Positions 55,587-63,769 of a DNA stretch of 64,000 nt are shown one piece after another (the stretch's first letter is position 1; each line of letters begins with the position of its first letter). Both the position numbers and the translations under genes were made by a program. The stretch is from Chloroflexota bacterium (GTDB lineage Bacteria > Chloroflexota > UBA11872), in assembly GCA_022821645.1 (NCBI GenBank), contig JAJEDE010000025.1, positions 186,001 to 250,000 of the forward strand, in the 5' to 3' direction. Under the pieces are notes generated by a model, which was not told where the DNA came from, searched no databases, and worked only from the letters and a program-made list of their open reading frames with translations.

Positions 55587-56387
55587 TTACGCCCCGGGCG
55601 CTGGCCGGGGCGCGGAACCCGCGCCGGCCCGTTCCAGGATGTGGGCGGATGAGATGTCGCGTTCGACGACGGCCGTGGCGTAGCCGCGGAGGGCGGTGCG
55701 CAGTTCGGCGCGAGTTCGCGGGTCAGCCCGCAGGCGGGCGGCGCCAGGCAACCCTTCGAGGGCGATGAACCGCAGGGTCTTCAGCGTGTCAACGCTCAGC
55801 GGGTGGCTGGCCTGATCGCGCGAACAGCCTGAGCACACCACGCCGCCGGTACGGGGAGCGAAGGCGTGGGCGTTGGGTTCAATGGCGAGACCGCAGACCG
55901 TGCAGCGCCAGAGTTCGGGAGCGTATCCGTGCTGGTCCAGCAGGTTGAGGGCGAGAGCGGACAGCAGCGGTTCGGGGTCGGAGTCCCGTTGATCAAGAGC
56001 GCGCATGAAGGCGGTGAGTTCGATGTAGGCGTCGGGCGCGGCTTCGCCGTCCTCGCTGAGGCCGTCCAGTAATTCCACGGCCCAGCCGGCGGCGGCAAAG
56101 GCTGTCAGATCGTCGCGGAAGCGAGGGTATGTCTCGAGGCACTGCGCCTGGGTAAGCACGTCCAGGTTGGCGCCCACCACGCCCACGAGACGAACGCGGC
56201 TGAAGAGCTCGATGTGGGGGGCGAGCTGGCTGGTGGGACGGCGCGATCCACGGGCCACCAGGCGGCGGCGGCCGAACTCGCGCGTGAAGAACGTGACGAT
56301 ACGGTCGGCGTCGCCCAGATCGCGGCGGCTGAGCACGACGCCTTCGGCTTTGTAGGTGCTGGAACGCTGGAGAACGGCCACGGGCAA
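55587..56387 (-). CDS. recO: DNA repair protein RecO
   Basis: The protein has 266 residues, with TTG at 56387 or GTG at 56381. OB-fold start TYKAEGVVLSRRDLGDADRI and VTFFTREFGRRRLVARGSRR, then the helical part VELLDGLSEDGE and the zinc finger WRCTVCGLAIEP...VCSGCSRD. RecO loads RecA onto SSB-coated gaps with RecR. It starts 2 bases after the stop of the CNNM gene at 56390, so it is part of the same transcript. The recO-glyS order is common in Chloroflexota and related phyla. Confidence 0.93.
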   Translation of the reverse strand: MPVAVLQRSSTYKAEGVVLSRRDLGDADRIVTFFTREFGRRRLVARGSRRPTSQLAPHIELFSRVRLVGVVGANLDVLTQAQCLETYPRFRDDLTAFAAAGWAVELLDGLSEDGEAAPDAYIELTAFMRALDQRDSDPEPLLSALALNLLDQHGYAPELWRCTVCGLAIEPNAHAFAPRTGGVVCSGCSRDQASHPLSVDTLKTLRFIALEGLPGAARLRADPRTRAELRTALRGYATAVVERDISSAHILERAGAGSAPRPAPGA

Positions 56388-56389
56388 GC

Positions 56390-57727
56390 CTAGCGCGGGC
56401 CGGTGGGCTCGGATTGCGCTGCGGCCGTGGGGCGGCGGATCACGTCCACGGTCTCCAGCCGGGGGCCGCGGGTCCGTCGGACTCGCAGTATCCAGCCGTC
56501 GTATTCCACCGCGTCGCCGGGAGTGGGCACCGCGCCAAGCCGGTGCATGACATACCCGGCGACCGTTGCAAAGTCGCCCTCCGGCAGGCGACAGCCGGTG
56601 GCCTCGGCCAGGCGATCCGTGCGCAGCGTCCCGGACACCACAAATCTGTCGTGACCGAATTGCTGCACGTCCTCGAGTGGCGCGTCGTGCTCGTCACGAA
56701 TCTCGCCGACGACTTCCTCGACCAGATCTTCGAGCGTGACGATGCCGGCCGGCGAACCGTGTTCGTCGACGACCAGGGCCATGTGGGAGCGGTCGCGCCG
56801 CATGGCCACGAGCAGTTCGCCGACCAGAGCCGTGCCCGGCGTGACGTGAAGGGGGCGGATGGCCGCATCCGGAACCGGCTGGTCCGTCGCCAGGGGATCG
56901 ATGGCCAGCAGGTCCTTGACGTGCACGAAGCCAACGATGGTGTCCGGTGTATCGCGATACAGAGGAAAGCGCGAATAGCCCGTCATGACGGCCTGGCGCT
57001 CGATTTCGCGCACCGGCATGCCGGCCGGCACCGCATGGACCGCGGAACGGGGCGCCATGACGTCTTCGACCGGGTGTGAGGCGAAGCGCAGGGCGCGGTC
57101 GGCCAATTGCTGCTGGGGTGCGCTGATGGCGCCGAGCCGCCTTAGCTCGCCGAGCATGGAGCCGATCTGGGCGGGTGTGTAGGCGGGCGCCAGTTCGTCG
57201 CGCGGCGCCACGCCAAAGGCCCGGATGGTCAGGTTGGCCAGTTCGTTCAACACCCAGAGGAGGCCACGCATCGTGTTGGCGTACAGCCGGTACGGAAGGG
57301 CGAGCCATAGCAGCGTGCGCACGGGCTCGGCGATGGCGATGTTCTTGGGGGCCATCTCGCCCAGGACCATATGCAAGACGACCACGATGCTCAGGGCAAT
57401 AACGCTGGCCAACGCGTGCAGCGGGGCGCCCGTGAGGCCGATCCGATCGGCGAGGGCTGCTTCCAGCACATCGGCGATGGCCGGCTCAGCCACGAAGCCC
57501 AGACCCAGCGAGGCCATGGTGATGCCCAACTGCGCGCCGGTGAGCATGAACGAGAGTTCGCGCATGGAGGCTACGGCCAGGCGGGCGGAGCGACGCCCCT
57601 CGGCGGCCCGACGCTCCAGTTCGCCCCTGCGGCTGGCGGCGGCGGCCGTGATGGCGACTTCGGCACCGACGAAGAAGCCATTCACAACGAGCAGCAGCAG
57701 AGCTACCACCAGCAGGACGGGGGTCAT
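56390..57727 (-). CDS. CNNM/CorC-HlyC family membrane protein (copy 1)
   Basis: The protein has 445 residues. The N-terminal CNNM (DUF21) domain has four helices, including LLVVALLLLVVNGFFVGAEV and ALASVIALSIVVVLHMVLGE, with the APKNIAIAEP motif. Two CBS motifs follow (DVMAPRSAVHAVPAGMPVRE, then HVTPGTALVGELLVAMRRDR). The C-terminal CorC_HlyC domain contains VDEHGSPAGIVTLEDLVEEV. The family is proposed to export magnesium or other divalent metals, or to sense them. It starts with an ATG overlapping the stop of copy 2 (ATGA, 57724-57727), so the two are cotranslated and may form heterodimers. Confidence 0.92.
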   Translation of the reverse strand: MTPVLLVVALLLLVVNGFFVGAEVAITAAAASRRGELERRAAEGRRSARLAVASMRELSFMLTGAQLGITMASLGLGFVAEPAIADVLEAALADRIGLTGAPLHALASVIALSIVVVLHMVLGEMAPKNIAIAEPVRTLLWLALPYRLYANTMRGLLWVLNELANLTIRAFGVAPRDELAPAYTPAQIGSMLGELRRLGAISAPQQQLADRALRFASHPVEDVMAPRSAVHAVPAGMPVREIERQAVMTGYSRFPLYRDTPDTIVGFVHVKDLLAIDPLATDQPVPDAAIRPLHVTPGTALVGELLVAMRRDRSHMALVVDEHGSPAGIVTLEDLVEEVVGEIRDEHDAPLEDVQQFGHDRFVVSGTLRTDRLAEATGCRLPEGDFATVAGYVMHRLGAVPTPGDAVEYDGWILRVRRTRGPRLETVDVIRRPTAAAQSEPTGPR

Positions 57728-59043
57728 CCGACACTCCGTCGTGTCATGCCGGGTCGTTCCATGCGAACCCGGTCGACGCGTCGGCCATCCATTTCGGTCA
57801 CGCGGAAGGTCCAGCCGCGAAAGGAGACGGCGTCGCCGGCCCGCGGGATGCGCTGCAGGAGGGTGGTAACAAGACCGGCCAGGGTTTCAAACCGACCCTC
57901 GGGCATGTCGAAACCGGTGGCTTCGCTGAGTTCGTCGCGTCGGATCCGCGCCGCCACGTCATAGGCGCCGTCGTCCAGCGGCGTGACCAGCGCGGGTTCG
58001 GGCTTGTCGTATTCGTCCTCGATGCTGCCGAGCAACTCCTCGACGATGTCCTCCAGCGTGACGATGCCGGCGGCCTGTCCGAACTCGTCATGGACGATGA
58101 CCATGGCGTGCTGGGCGGCCTGCATCTCAAGCAGCAAGGTGCGCAAATCGCGGCCCGTTGGCACAACCAGTGCTTGCTGCGCCTTGGTCGAGACAGGCGT
58201 AGCGGCGCGGGCGGGCGCGGGAAGCGCCAGGACGTCCTTGACGTGGGCGATGCCGATGAACTCGCGGCCATCCGCGTCCCGGATCGGAAAGCGCGAATAG
58301 CCGGTGTCCATCGAAAGGCGAGCCAGGTCGGCCAGGTTGGCGGTGGACGAGATGGCGATGACCTGCGACCTGGGAACCATCACGTCGCCGGCGGTCGTGC
58401 GACCCAGGCCCAACGCGCGGTCGAGGACCTCATACTCGATACCTTCGATGGTGTTTTCGTGCGCCGCCCAACGCAGCGCTTCGTGCATTTCTTCCAGGGA
58501 TTGGAACCCCTCGAGCTCTTCGCGGGGGACCAGCCCGACCGCACGCATCGAGGCATTGGCCATGGCGTTGAGCAGGCGAATCACCGGCGAGAAGACGGTA
58601 TTCACGAACATCGCGGGTGGCACGAAGAGCCGGGCGGTGGCCATGGGCCGGGAAATGGCCAGGTTCTTGGGACCCAGTTCGCCCAGCACCATCTGAATCA
58701 CGGTGGCCAGGACGAGCGCCAGCGCCGCGGTCAGGGCGACCAGCGAGCCGTTATCAATGCCCGGGATCCACTCAAGCGCAGGCCGCAGCAAGGGACCGAT
58801 GGCGTTATCCACCACGAAGCCCAGGACGAGCGAGCTGACCGTGATGCCCAACTGCGCGCCGGAAAGCTGAAACGACAACGTCTCGAGGCCGCGCCGGACG
58901 GTGCGGTCGCGCCGAGCGCCGCGGGCGGCGGCGGTCTCGACCTCGTAGCGGTCCACGGCGACCAGGGCGAACTGGGCGCCCGCGAACAGGCCGTTGATGG
59001 CGATCAGGCCAAGAAAGATCAGCAGACCGAACAGGATGTCGAT
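57724..59043 (-). CDS. CNNM/CorC-HlyC family membrane protein (copy 2), non-standard start
   Basis: The conserved first membrane helix (IDILFGLLIFLGLIAINGLF, then AGAQFALVAVDRYEVE) lies upstream of the first GTG in frame (58956). Reading upward it is open to the TGA at 59101, with no ATG, GTG or TTG. GGGAG is perfectly placed 7 bases before an ATC at 59043, so the start is probably ATC or the CTG three codons later, or the codon was ATG and changed. Counting from ATC gives 439 residues, matching copies 1 and 3. CBS and CorC domains (DVMVPRSQVIAISSTANLAD, HDEFGQAAGIVTLEDIVEEL) are intact. An annotation that starts at 58956 would lose the first helix. Confidence 0.85.
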   Translation of the reverse strand: MDILFGLLIFLGLIAINGLFAGAQFALVAVDRYEVETAAARGARRDRTVRRGLETLSFQLSGAQLGITVSSLVLGFVVDNAIGPLLRPALEWIPGIDNGSLVALTAALALVLATVIQMVLGELGPKNLAISRPMATARLFVPPAMFVNTVFSPVIRLLNAMANASMRAVGLVPREELEGFQSLEEMHEALRWAAHENTIEGIEYEVLDRALGLGRTTAGDVMVPRSQVIAISSTANLADLARLSMDTGYSRFPIRDADGREFIGIAHVKDVLALPAPARAATPVSTKAQQALVVPTGRDLRTLLLEMQAAQHAMVIVHDEFGQAAGIVTLEDIVEELLGSIEDEYDKPEPALVTPLDDGAYDVAARIRRDELSEATGFDMPEGRFETLAGLVTTLLQRIPRAGDAVSFRGWTFRVTEMDGRRVDRVRMERPGMTRRSVG

Positions 59044-59100
59044 GGCGGGACTCCCGGTTAGCTCAGGGTGCTCGGAGCGCGGGTCAAGGACGAGACGTCG

Positions 59101-60372
59101 TCAGGCGGCATTGCCGTCTTCGTCCAGGCGAGTCACTTCCAGGCGGGTAATGCGGGTTTCCTTGACCGCATGCACGCGCAGGACCGCGCCGTTCACGTTG
59201 ACGGACTCGCCAACCGCCGGCACGCGACCAAAGGCGCTGAAGGCCAGGCCGCCCACGGTGTCCACGCCGTCGGCGGTAAGGGCGAGGCCAAGCTCGTCGT
59301 TCAGGTCCGAGATCGGCAGGCCGGCGTCCACGACCAGCCGGCCCGGACCAATGGGCTCGATCAGGACGCCGGGAATGTCGTACTCGTCCTCGATCTCACC
59401 GACGATTTCTTCCAGCAGGTCCTCGATGGTCACCAGCCCGGCGGTGTCGCCGTATTCGTTCACGACGATCGCCATGTGCAGATTGTCGGCCTGCATCTCG
59501 CGAAGCAGCCGGTCCACGTACTTGGAGTCCGGCACGAACAGGGGTTCGCGCAGAAGGGAGCGCAGATCCGGGGTCTGGCTGGGTTCTAGCAGTTCCGCCA
59601 GACCGTCGCGCACGTGGATGATGCCGATCACGTTATCCAGGTCGCCTTCGTAGACCGGCATTCGCGACAGGCCGCGCGCGTAGGCGGTACGCAACGCGCC
59701 GCGCAGGGACGTGTCGACGCTTACGGCCACGATGTCCGGGCGCGGGGTCATCACCTGGCGCGCGACCCGATCGCCCAACTCGATTACGTTGGTAATCATC
59801 TCGATGTCGGTGGCGTCGATGGCGCCTTCGCGGGCGCCTTCCACGGCCTCGATCACGGCGGCGTCCTGCGGGTCGGGGCCGCGCCAGGCTTCCTGTTCCC
59901 GTGGCGACAGCAAACGCTCAAACGGCAGGCTGGCCGGCAGGATCACGACGTATTGTGCGTAAATCAGCCACCAGAAACGCCGGGCAATCCGCAGCGGATA
60001 CCGCTGAGCAAGAATCCGTGGGGTCACGCGGGCACCGCCGGCGTGAAGGACGGACAGGACGGCAAGCGCCAGGACAACGCCGCCCGGGCGTGTCCCCAAC
60101 AGCACGCCAAGCTGATCGCCGATGGTGGTGGCGGCCAGGGCCGCCGAGGCGAAGATCAGCACGGCCGCGCCGATGCGGGCGCTGGCCCAAAACCGAAAGC
60201 GGTTATCGAGCAGTATTCGGAGACGGCGCGCGGCGCGCGAGTCGGTGCTGTCCAGCGTGTCCAGCGCGGTCTGTGAGAGTTCCAGCGCGGCGTTTTCGGC
60301 CAGCACCAGCAACGTGCTGATCACAGTCAGCACGAGAATGAGGGCAAGTCCTACCCAACTAACCGGATCCAA
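59101..60372 (-). CDS. CNNM/CorC-HlyC family membrane protein (copy 3)
   Basis: The protein has 423 residues with a TTG start at 60372. Helices: SWVGLALILVLTVISTLLVL and FASAALAATTIGDQLGVLLG; the CBS pair begins with RQVMTPRPDIVAVSVDTSLR and IGIIHVRDGLAELLEPSQTP; the C-terminal domain carries VVNEYGDTAGLVTIEDLLEE and ends near DGNAA. The DUF21 part is more diverged than in copies 1 and 2 (the PKN motif is not obvious). It is 57 bases from copy 2. The three tandem copies are a family expansion, and different subunits may have different metal responses. Confidence 0.9.
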   Translation of the reverse strand: MDPVSWVGLALILVLTVISTLLVLAENAALELSQTALDTLDSTDSRAARRLRILLDNRFRFWASARIGAAVLIFASAALAATTIGDQLGVLLGTRPGGVVLALAVLSVLHAGGARVTPRILAQRYPLRIARRFWWLIYAQYVVILPASLPFERLLSPREQEAWRGPDPQDAAVIEAVEGAREGAIDATDIEMITNVIELGDRVARQVMTPRPDIVAVSVDTSLRGALRTAYARGLSRMPVYEGDLDNVIGIIHVRDGLAELLEPSQTPDLRSLLREPLFVPDSKYVDRLLREMQADNLHMAIVVNEYGDTAGLVTIEDLLEEIVGEIEDEYDIPGVLIEPIGPGRLVVDAGLPISDLNDELGLALTADGVDTVGGLAFSAFGRVPAVGESVNVNGAVLRVHAVKETRITRLEVTRLDEDGNAA

Positions 60373-60458
60373 AAAGGATCCACTCCCCTGCCGCGCGGCA
60401 CAGACGGGTGCTCACGCCCAGATGCCGGTCCCCGCTCGCACGCGGGACCTCATCGCGG

Positions 60459-61502
60459 TCACTTGAACATCGCGGTGATGGATTCATCATTGTGGACCCG
60501 GCGGACCGCTTCCGCGAACAGCGTGGCGGTGCCGACCTGGGTAATTGTGCACGCCTTCGAGTCTGAATTCACGGGAACGCTGTCGGTGACGAAGGCTTGG
60601 GAAAGACCCGAACGCTTCAGATTCTCCAGGGCATGTCCGGAGAAGATGCCGTGAGTCGCGCACGCGAAGACTGCCTTTGCACCCCGTTCCAGCAGTGCGC
60701 GGGCGCCCTCCGCAAGGGTTCCGCCCGTCGAGATCAGGTCGTCGACGATCACCGCCGTGCGCCCGTCCACTTCGCCGACCACGGAGAGGGTTTGGATCTC
60801 GTCAGGGGCCATTCGGTCCTTAAAGACAACGGCAAGCGACGAGTTTTCCAGGCGCTGACTAAAGTCGTAGGCGCGTGCCACGCCGCCGGCGTCGGGCGAC
60901 ACCACCACCAGGTCGTCGGACGCAACGCGCCCGAGGGACTCCGCGAGCAGCGGTGACGCCTGCAGGTGATCGACCGGGATATCAAAAAACCCCTGAACGG
61001 CGGGCGCGTGCAAGTCCAGCGTAATCACGCGGCTGGCGCCCGCGGCTTCCAGAAGGTTGGCCACCAGCTTGGCGGTAATGGGCTCGCGGCCGCTCGACTT
61101 CTTTTCCTGGCGGGCGTACCCGAAGTAGGGAATTACCGCCGTGATTCGTCCCGCCGACGCTCGTCGCAGGGCGTCGATCATGATCAGCAGTTGCATCAGG
61201 TTCACGTCCACCGGAGCGGAGGTGGACTGAATGACGAAGACATCGGTTCCGCGCACGTTCTCGTTGATCTGCACGCGGGCTTCGCCGTCAGGGAATTGCT
61301 CAAGCCTGACCGATCCCAGCGGCTGATCGAGACGCGCGGCGATGCGCTCGGCCAGAGCCCGGTTGCTCGAGCCGGCAAACACCTTGAGTTCGCCGTCCAG
61401 TGTCGTCGCCTTGCGCGGCCTGCGGTGTGGGGGCGCCGACCCCACACGCGCACTTTCGGGCACATGATATCCGGCCGGGCCCGACCCGTTGTCGGGTTCC
61501 AA
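60459..61502 (-). CDS. prs: Ribose-phosphate pyrophosphokinase
   Basis: The enzyme makes PRPP from ribose-5-phosphate and ATP for nucleotide, His and Trp synthesis. The conserved part begins at LKVFAGSSNRALAERIA and includes VQINENVRGTDVFVIQS, YARQEKKSSGREPITAK, TLDLHAPAVQGFFDIPVDHL and the PRPP loop AVIVDDLISTGGT. The family is about 310-320 residues. This frame (347 from a TTG) has about 35 extra N-terminal residues that cover a GTGTGGGG hairpin at 61425-61447, so the real start is probably later (candidates are GTG and CTG codons near 61392-61403). It lies 41 bases after the nucleotidyltransferase gene. Confidence 0.95.
   Translation of the reverse strand: MEPDNGSGPAGYHVPESARVGSAPPHRRPRKATTLDGELKVFAGSSNRALAERIAARLDQPLGSVRLEQFPDGEARVQINENVRGTDVFVIQSTSAPVDVNLMQLLIMIDALRRASAGRITAVIPYFGYARQEKKSSGREPITAKLVANLLEAAGASRVITLDLHAPAVQGFFDIPVDHLQASPLLAESLGRVASDDLVVVSPDAGGVARAYDFSQRLENSSLAVVFKDRMAPDEIQTLSVVGEVDGRTAVIVDDLISTGGTLAEGARALLERGAKAVFACATHGIFSGHALENLKRSGLSQAFVTDSVPVNSDSKACTITQVGTATLFAEAVRRVHNDESITAMFK
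61425..61447. repeat. Short GC-rich hairpin inside the predicted N-terminus of prs
   Basis: GTGTGGGG (61425-61432) and CCCCACAC (61440-61447) with a 7-base loop. Its place just before the conserved start of Prs suggests that it is intergenic rather than coding. Confidence 0.55.
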
Positions 61503-61543
61503 CGGCGATGCTGCGGCTGCGCTGTGAAACGGTGCGCCGGGCG

Positions 61544-62302
61544 TCAGGCGCGTCGGCGAAAGGCCGCGTCGGCCGCCGCGAGACGCTCCAGGTCGTCGCA
61601 GCCGATGGTTTCGTCGAGGTCGGTGATCTGGTAGCCGGCCACCAGTTCGCCGTCCTCGATGGCCAGATCGACGAGTTGCGTCAGGTAGCGCTCGCCGGAG
61701 GTTGGGCTCGGTTGCACCCGGGGGAGAGCGCGGCGCAGCCAGGCGGCCTGAAAGGCCGCCGGTCCCGCGTTGACAGTGGTTAGCGCCAGATCGCCAGGTG
61801 AGGCGTCGGCGGCTTCCACGATGCCCTCCACCAGGCCGGCCTCGGCCAGGCGGACTCGACCAAAGGTGCCCGGGTCCGGCACGTCAGCCCAGGTAATCGC
61901 TGCCATCGCGTTGGCGCTCCGGAGGGCGTCGATGACGCCACGAACCGTCGCCGGACGAACCAGGGGGGAGTCGCCGTAGAGCGCTACGGCTACGTCGACG
62001 GTAGTCGGAACGGCGCGCAGGCCGACTTCGACCGCAAAGGCGGTGCCACGGCCATCGGGAGGCTGATCCACTGTGACGGTCCCATCAGCCGCTGAACCAA
62101 CGTCCATGCCGGGTCGAATCACGACGACCAGCGGCTCCAGGCCGGCGGCCCGCCCGGAATCCACCACGTGGGCCAGCATGGGGCGCCCGGCGACCTGGTG
62201 CATGACCTTGGGCACGTCGGACGCGAAGCGCGTGCCCTGGCCGGCCGCCATGACGATACCGGCGGCTGCGCTTCCGGTGGACTCAGCTTGTCCGGCGCTC
62301 AT
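61544..62302 (-). CDS. Stand-alone nucleotidyltransferase (GlmU N-domain-like)
   Basis: The protein has 252 residues. The signature GIVMAAGQGTRFASDVPKVM followed by HQVAGRPMLAHVVDSGRAAG is that of sugar-1-phosphate uridylyl/nucleotidyltransferases of the GlmU type. Further motifs: DQPPDGRGTAFAVEVGL (the Q..GTA part of GlmU), VALYGDSPLVRP, and EGERYLTQLVDLA-type SGERYLTQLVDLA. The left-handed-helix acyltransferase half of GlmU is absent. So it may supply UDP-sugars together with a separate acetyltransferase, or have another substrate. Its ATG at 62302 immediately follows the CCA end of tRNA-Gln (no spacer), so the mRNA may be leaderless after tRNA processing. Confidence 0.85.
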   Translation of the reverse strand: MSAGQAESTGSAAAGIVMAAGQGTRFASDVPKVMHQVAGRPMLAHVVDSGRAAGLEPLVVVIRPGMDVGSAADGTVTVDQPPDGRGTAFAVEVGLRAVPTTVDVAVALYGDSPLVRPATVRGVIDALRSANAMAAITWADVPDPGTFGRVRLAEAGLVEGIVEAADASPGDLALTTVNAGPAAFQAAWLRRALPRVQPSPTSGERYLTQLVDLAIEDGELVAGYQITDLDETIGCDDLERLAAADAAFRRRA

Positions 62303-62376
62303 TGGCTGGGGAGGAAGGGTTCGAACCTTCGATCACGGATCCAAAATCCGTTGCCTTACCACTTGGCCACTCCCCA
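62303..62376 (-). tRNA. tRNA-Gln (UUG), CCA encoded
   Basis: The minus strand reads TGGGGAGTGGCCAAGTGGTA (acceptor and D arm), then anticodon loop TTTTGGA with TTG at positions 34-36 between stems ACGGA and TCCGT. The T arm is GAAGG-TTCGAAC-CCTTC, and the 3' acceptor CTCCCCA pairs fully with TGGGGAG. Discriminator G and CCA follow (62306-62303). It belongs to the yqeY-glyS run and lies 38 bases after the ispE stop. The stem pairs are complete, so this is a functional tRNA. Confidence 0.96.
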
Positions 62377-62414
62377 CAAGGAAAGCGTAGGCAGGCGCTA
62401 TGGGGTGGTCAAAG

Positions 62415-63278
62415 CTAGCCGACCGTCGCATCGGCGGGCGCCGCGAAGCGGGTGACCTGCGTCCACCAGCCGTGTGACCGCAGTTGGACCTGGGCGCTCT
62501 GAGCGGCCGACTTGGACGGAAACAGCCCAAAGCACGTGGGTCCGCTGCCGGCCAGGAGTGCCTGTGAGGCCCCCGCGGCCCTCAGGGCACCGAGTACGTC
62601 CGCGACTTCCGGGACCAGGCGGATCGCCGCGGGCTGCAAGTCGTTCGTCGCCAGATGCGGTGACAGCTGCCCATGGCGAATAGCGTCGACCTGCTCCAGC
62701 GTCGCGTCGCCGCCCGACCATTCGGCCGGGCGCAACTCGGCGTAGGCGTCACGCGCCGAGATCGTAGCGGCGGGCCGTGCCAACAGCACCCAGCGAGGCG
62801 GGGCGGGCGGCAGCGCGTGTAACTCGTCACCGCGGGCCAGGCCCAGGGCGGTCCCCGGGTCGAGAAAGAACGATACGTCGGCGCCCAGCGATCGGGCCGT
62901 TTCAGCTACCGCGGCCGCCGTCGCATTCCAGAGGCGGCGGAGCCCGAGGAGCACCGCGGCTGCATCCGTGCTGCCGCCGGCCAGTCCGGCAGCGACGGGG
63001 ATGCGCTTGTCGATATGGATGTGGACGCCGCGGGTCGTTCCCGTGCGTGCCTGTAATTCCCGAGCCGCTCGAAAGGCCAGGTCGCCGGTTGGATCCAGAC
63101 CCGGAACGGCGCTTTCGCCTTCGATTTTCTGTGCCGGTGTGAGACGGATCGTGTCCCCGAACTCGAGCGCCTGGAAGATGGTGACGATCTCGTGATAGCC
63201 ATCGTCGCGACGGCCACGGACTTCAAGCCCCAGGTTGATCTTGGCCGGGGCGTGGATGACCAACGTGGTCGTGGTCAC
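62415..63278 (-). CDS. ispE: 4-diphosphocytidyl-2-C-methyl-D-erythritol kinase
   Basis: The enzyme phosphorylates CDP-ME in the MEP isoprenoid pathway (287 aa). GHMP-kinase features: APAKINLGLEVRGRRDDGYH at the start, the ATP loop RIPVAAGLAGGSTDAAAVLL near residue 93, and the C-terminal QALLAGSGPTCFGLF. The MEP-pathway YHE motif (DDGYHEIVTIFQAL) is present. The ATG overlaps the stop of ybeY (ATGA, 63275-63278). Confidence 0.95.
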   Translation of the reverse strand: MTTTTLVIHAPAKINLGLEVRGRRDDGYHEIVTIFQALEFGDTIRLTPAQKIEGESAVPGLDPTGDLAFRAARELQARTGTTRGVHIHIDKRIPVAAGLAGGSTDAAAVLLGLRRLWNATAAAVAETARSLGADVSFFLDPGTALGLARGDELHALPPAPPRWVLLARPAATISARDAYAELRPAEWSGGDATLEQVDAIRHGQLSPHLATNDLQPAAIRLVPEVADVLGALRAAGASQALLAGSGPTCFGLFPSKSAAQSAQVQLRSHGWWTQVTRFAAPADATVG

Positions 63279-63769
63279 TCGACGGTCCGACGGGCGCGCG
63301 GCAAGCCCACCGAAGTCATGACCGATTCCTCAATTCGCCGCATTTCACGCTGGCGCGCGTCGTCCTCGTGGCCCAGACCGGCCAGGTGCAGCAGCGCGTG
63401 GGTCAGCAGGTAGCCGAATTCCCGTTCCATGCTGTGACCGTAGGCAGCGGCTTGTGATTCCACGCGCTCCAGCGAGATGGCCATGTCGCCGGGGTGCTGC
63501 GGATCGCCGCTGGGAAACGCCAGGACATCGGTAGGCGCGGCCTTGCCGGCGAAGGTCTGATTCAGGCGGGCCATGTCCGTATCGTCGGTCAGTCGCAGGG
63601 CAACACGCCCGGACAGCCCTGCTTCGCTCTCAACCGCAGCGGCAATCGGGTCCACAAGCGGCTCCAAGTTGGAGGGCAATGCCAATCCGTCGCCGGGATC
63701 GATGCGCAGACGGGGCTCCGCGCCCGCGGACGGGTTAGCCCTGGCTGAGGAGTTCGCCAACGAGCGCAT
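63275..63769 (-). CDS. ybeY: Endoribonuclease YbeY
   Basis: This is a metal-dependent RNase for 16S rRNA 3' maturation and ribosome quality control (164 aa). The signature is FGYLLTHALLHLAGLGHEDD, with H-x3-H-x5-H ligands, plus the family AFPSGDPQHPGDMAISLERV. The ATG at 63769 lies inside the end of yqeY (35-base overlap). The first 20 residues (RSLANSSARANPSAG) are not conserved, so a later start is possible, though no better codon stands out. The stop overlaps ispE. Confidence 0.92.
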   Translation of the reverse strand: MRSLANSSARANPSAGAEPRLRIDPGDGLALPSNLEPLVDPIAAAVESEAGLSGRVALRLTDDTDMARLNQTFAGKAAPTDVLAFPSGDPQHPGDMAISLERVESQAAAYGHSMEREFGYLLTHALLHLAGLGHEDDARQREMRRIEESVMTSVGLPRARRTVE

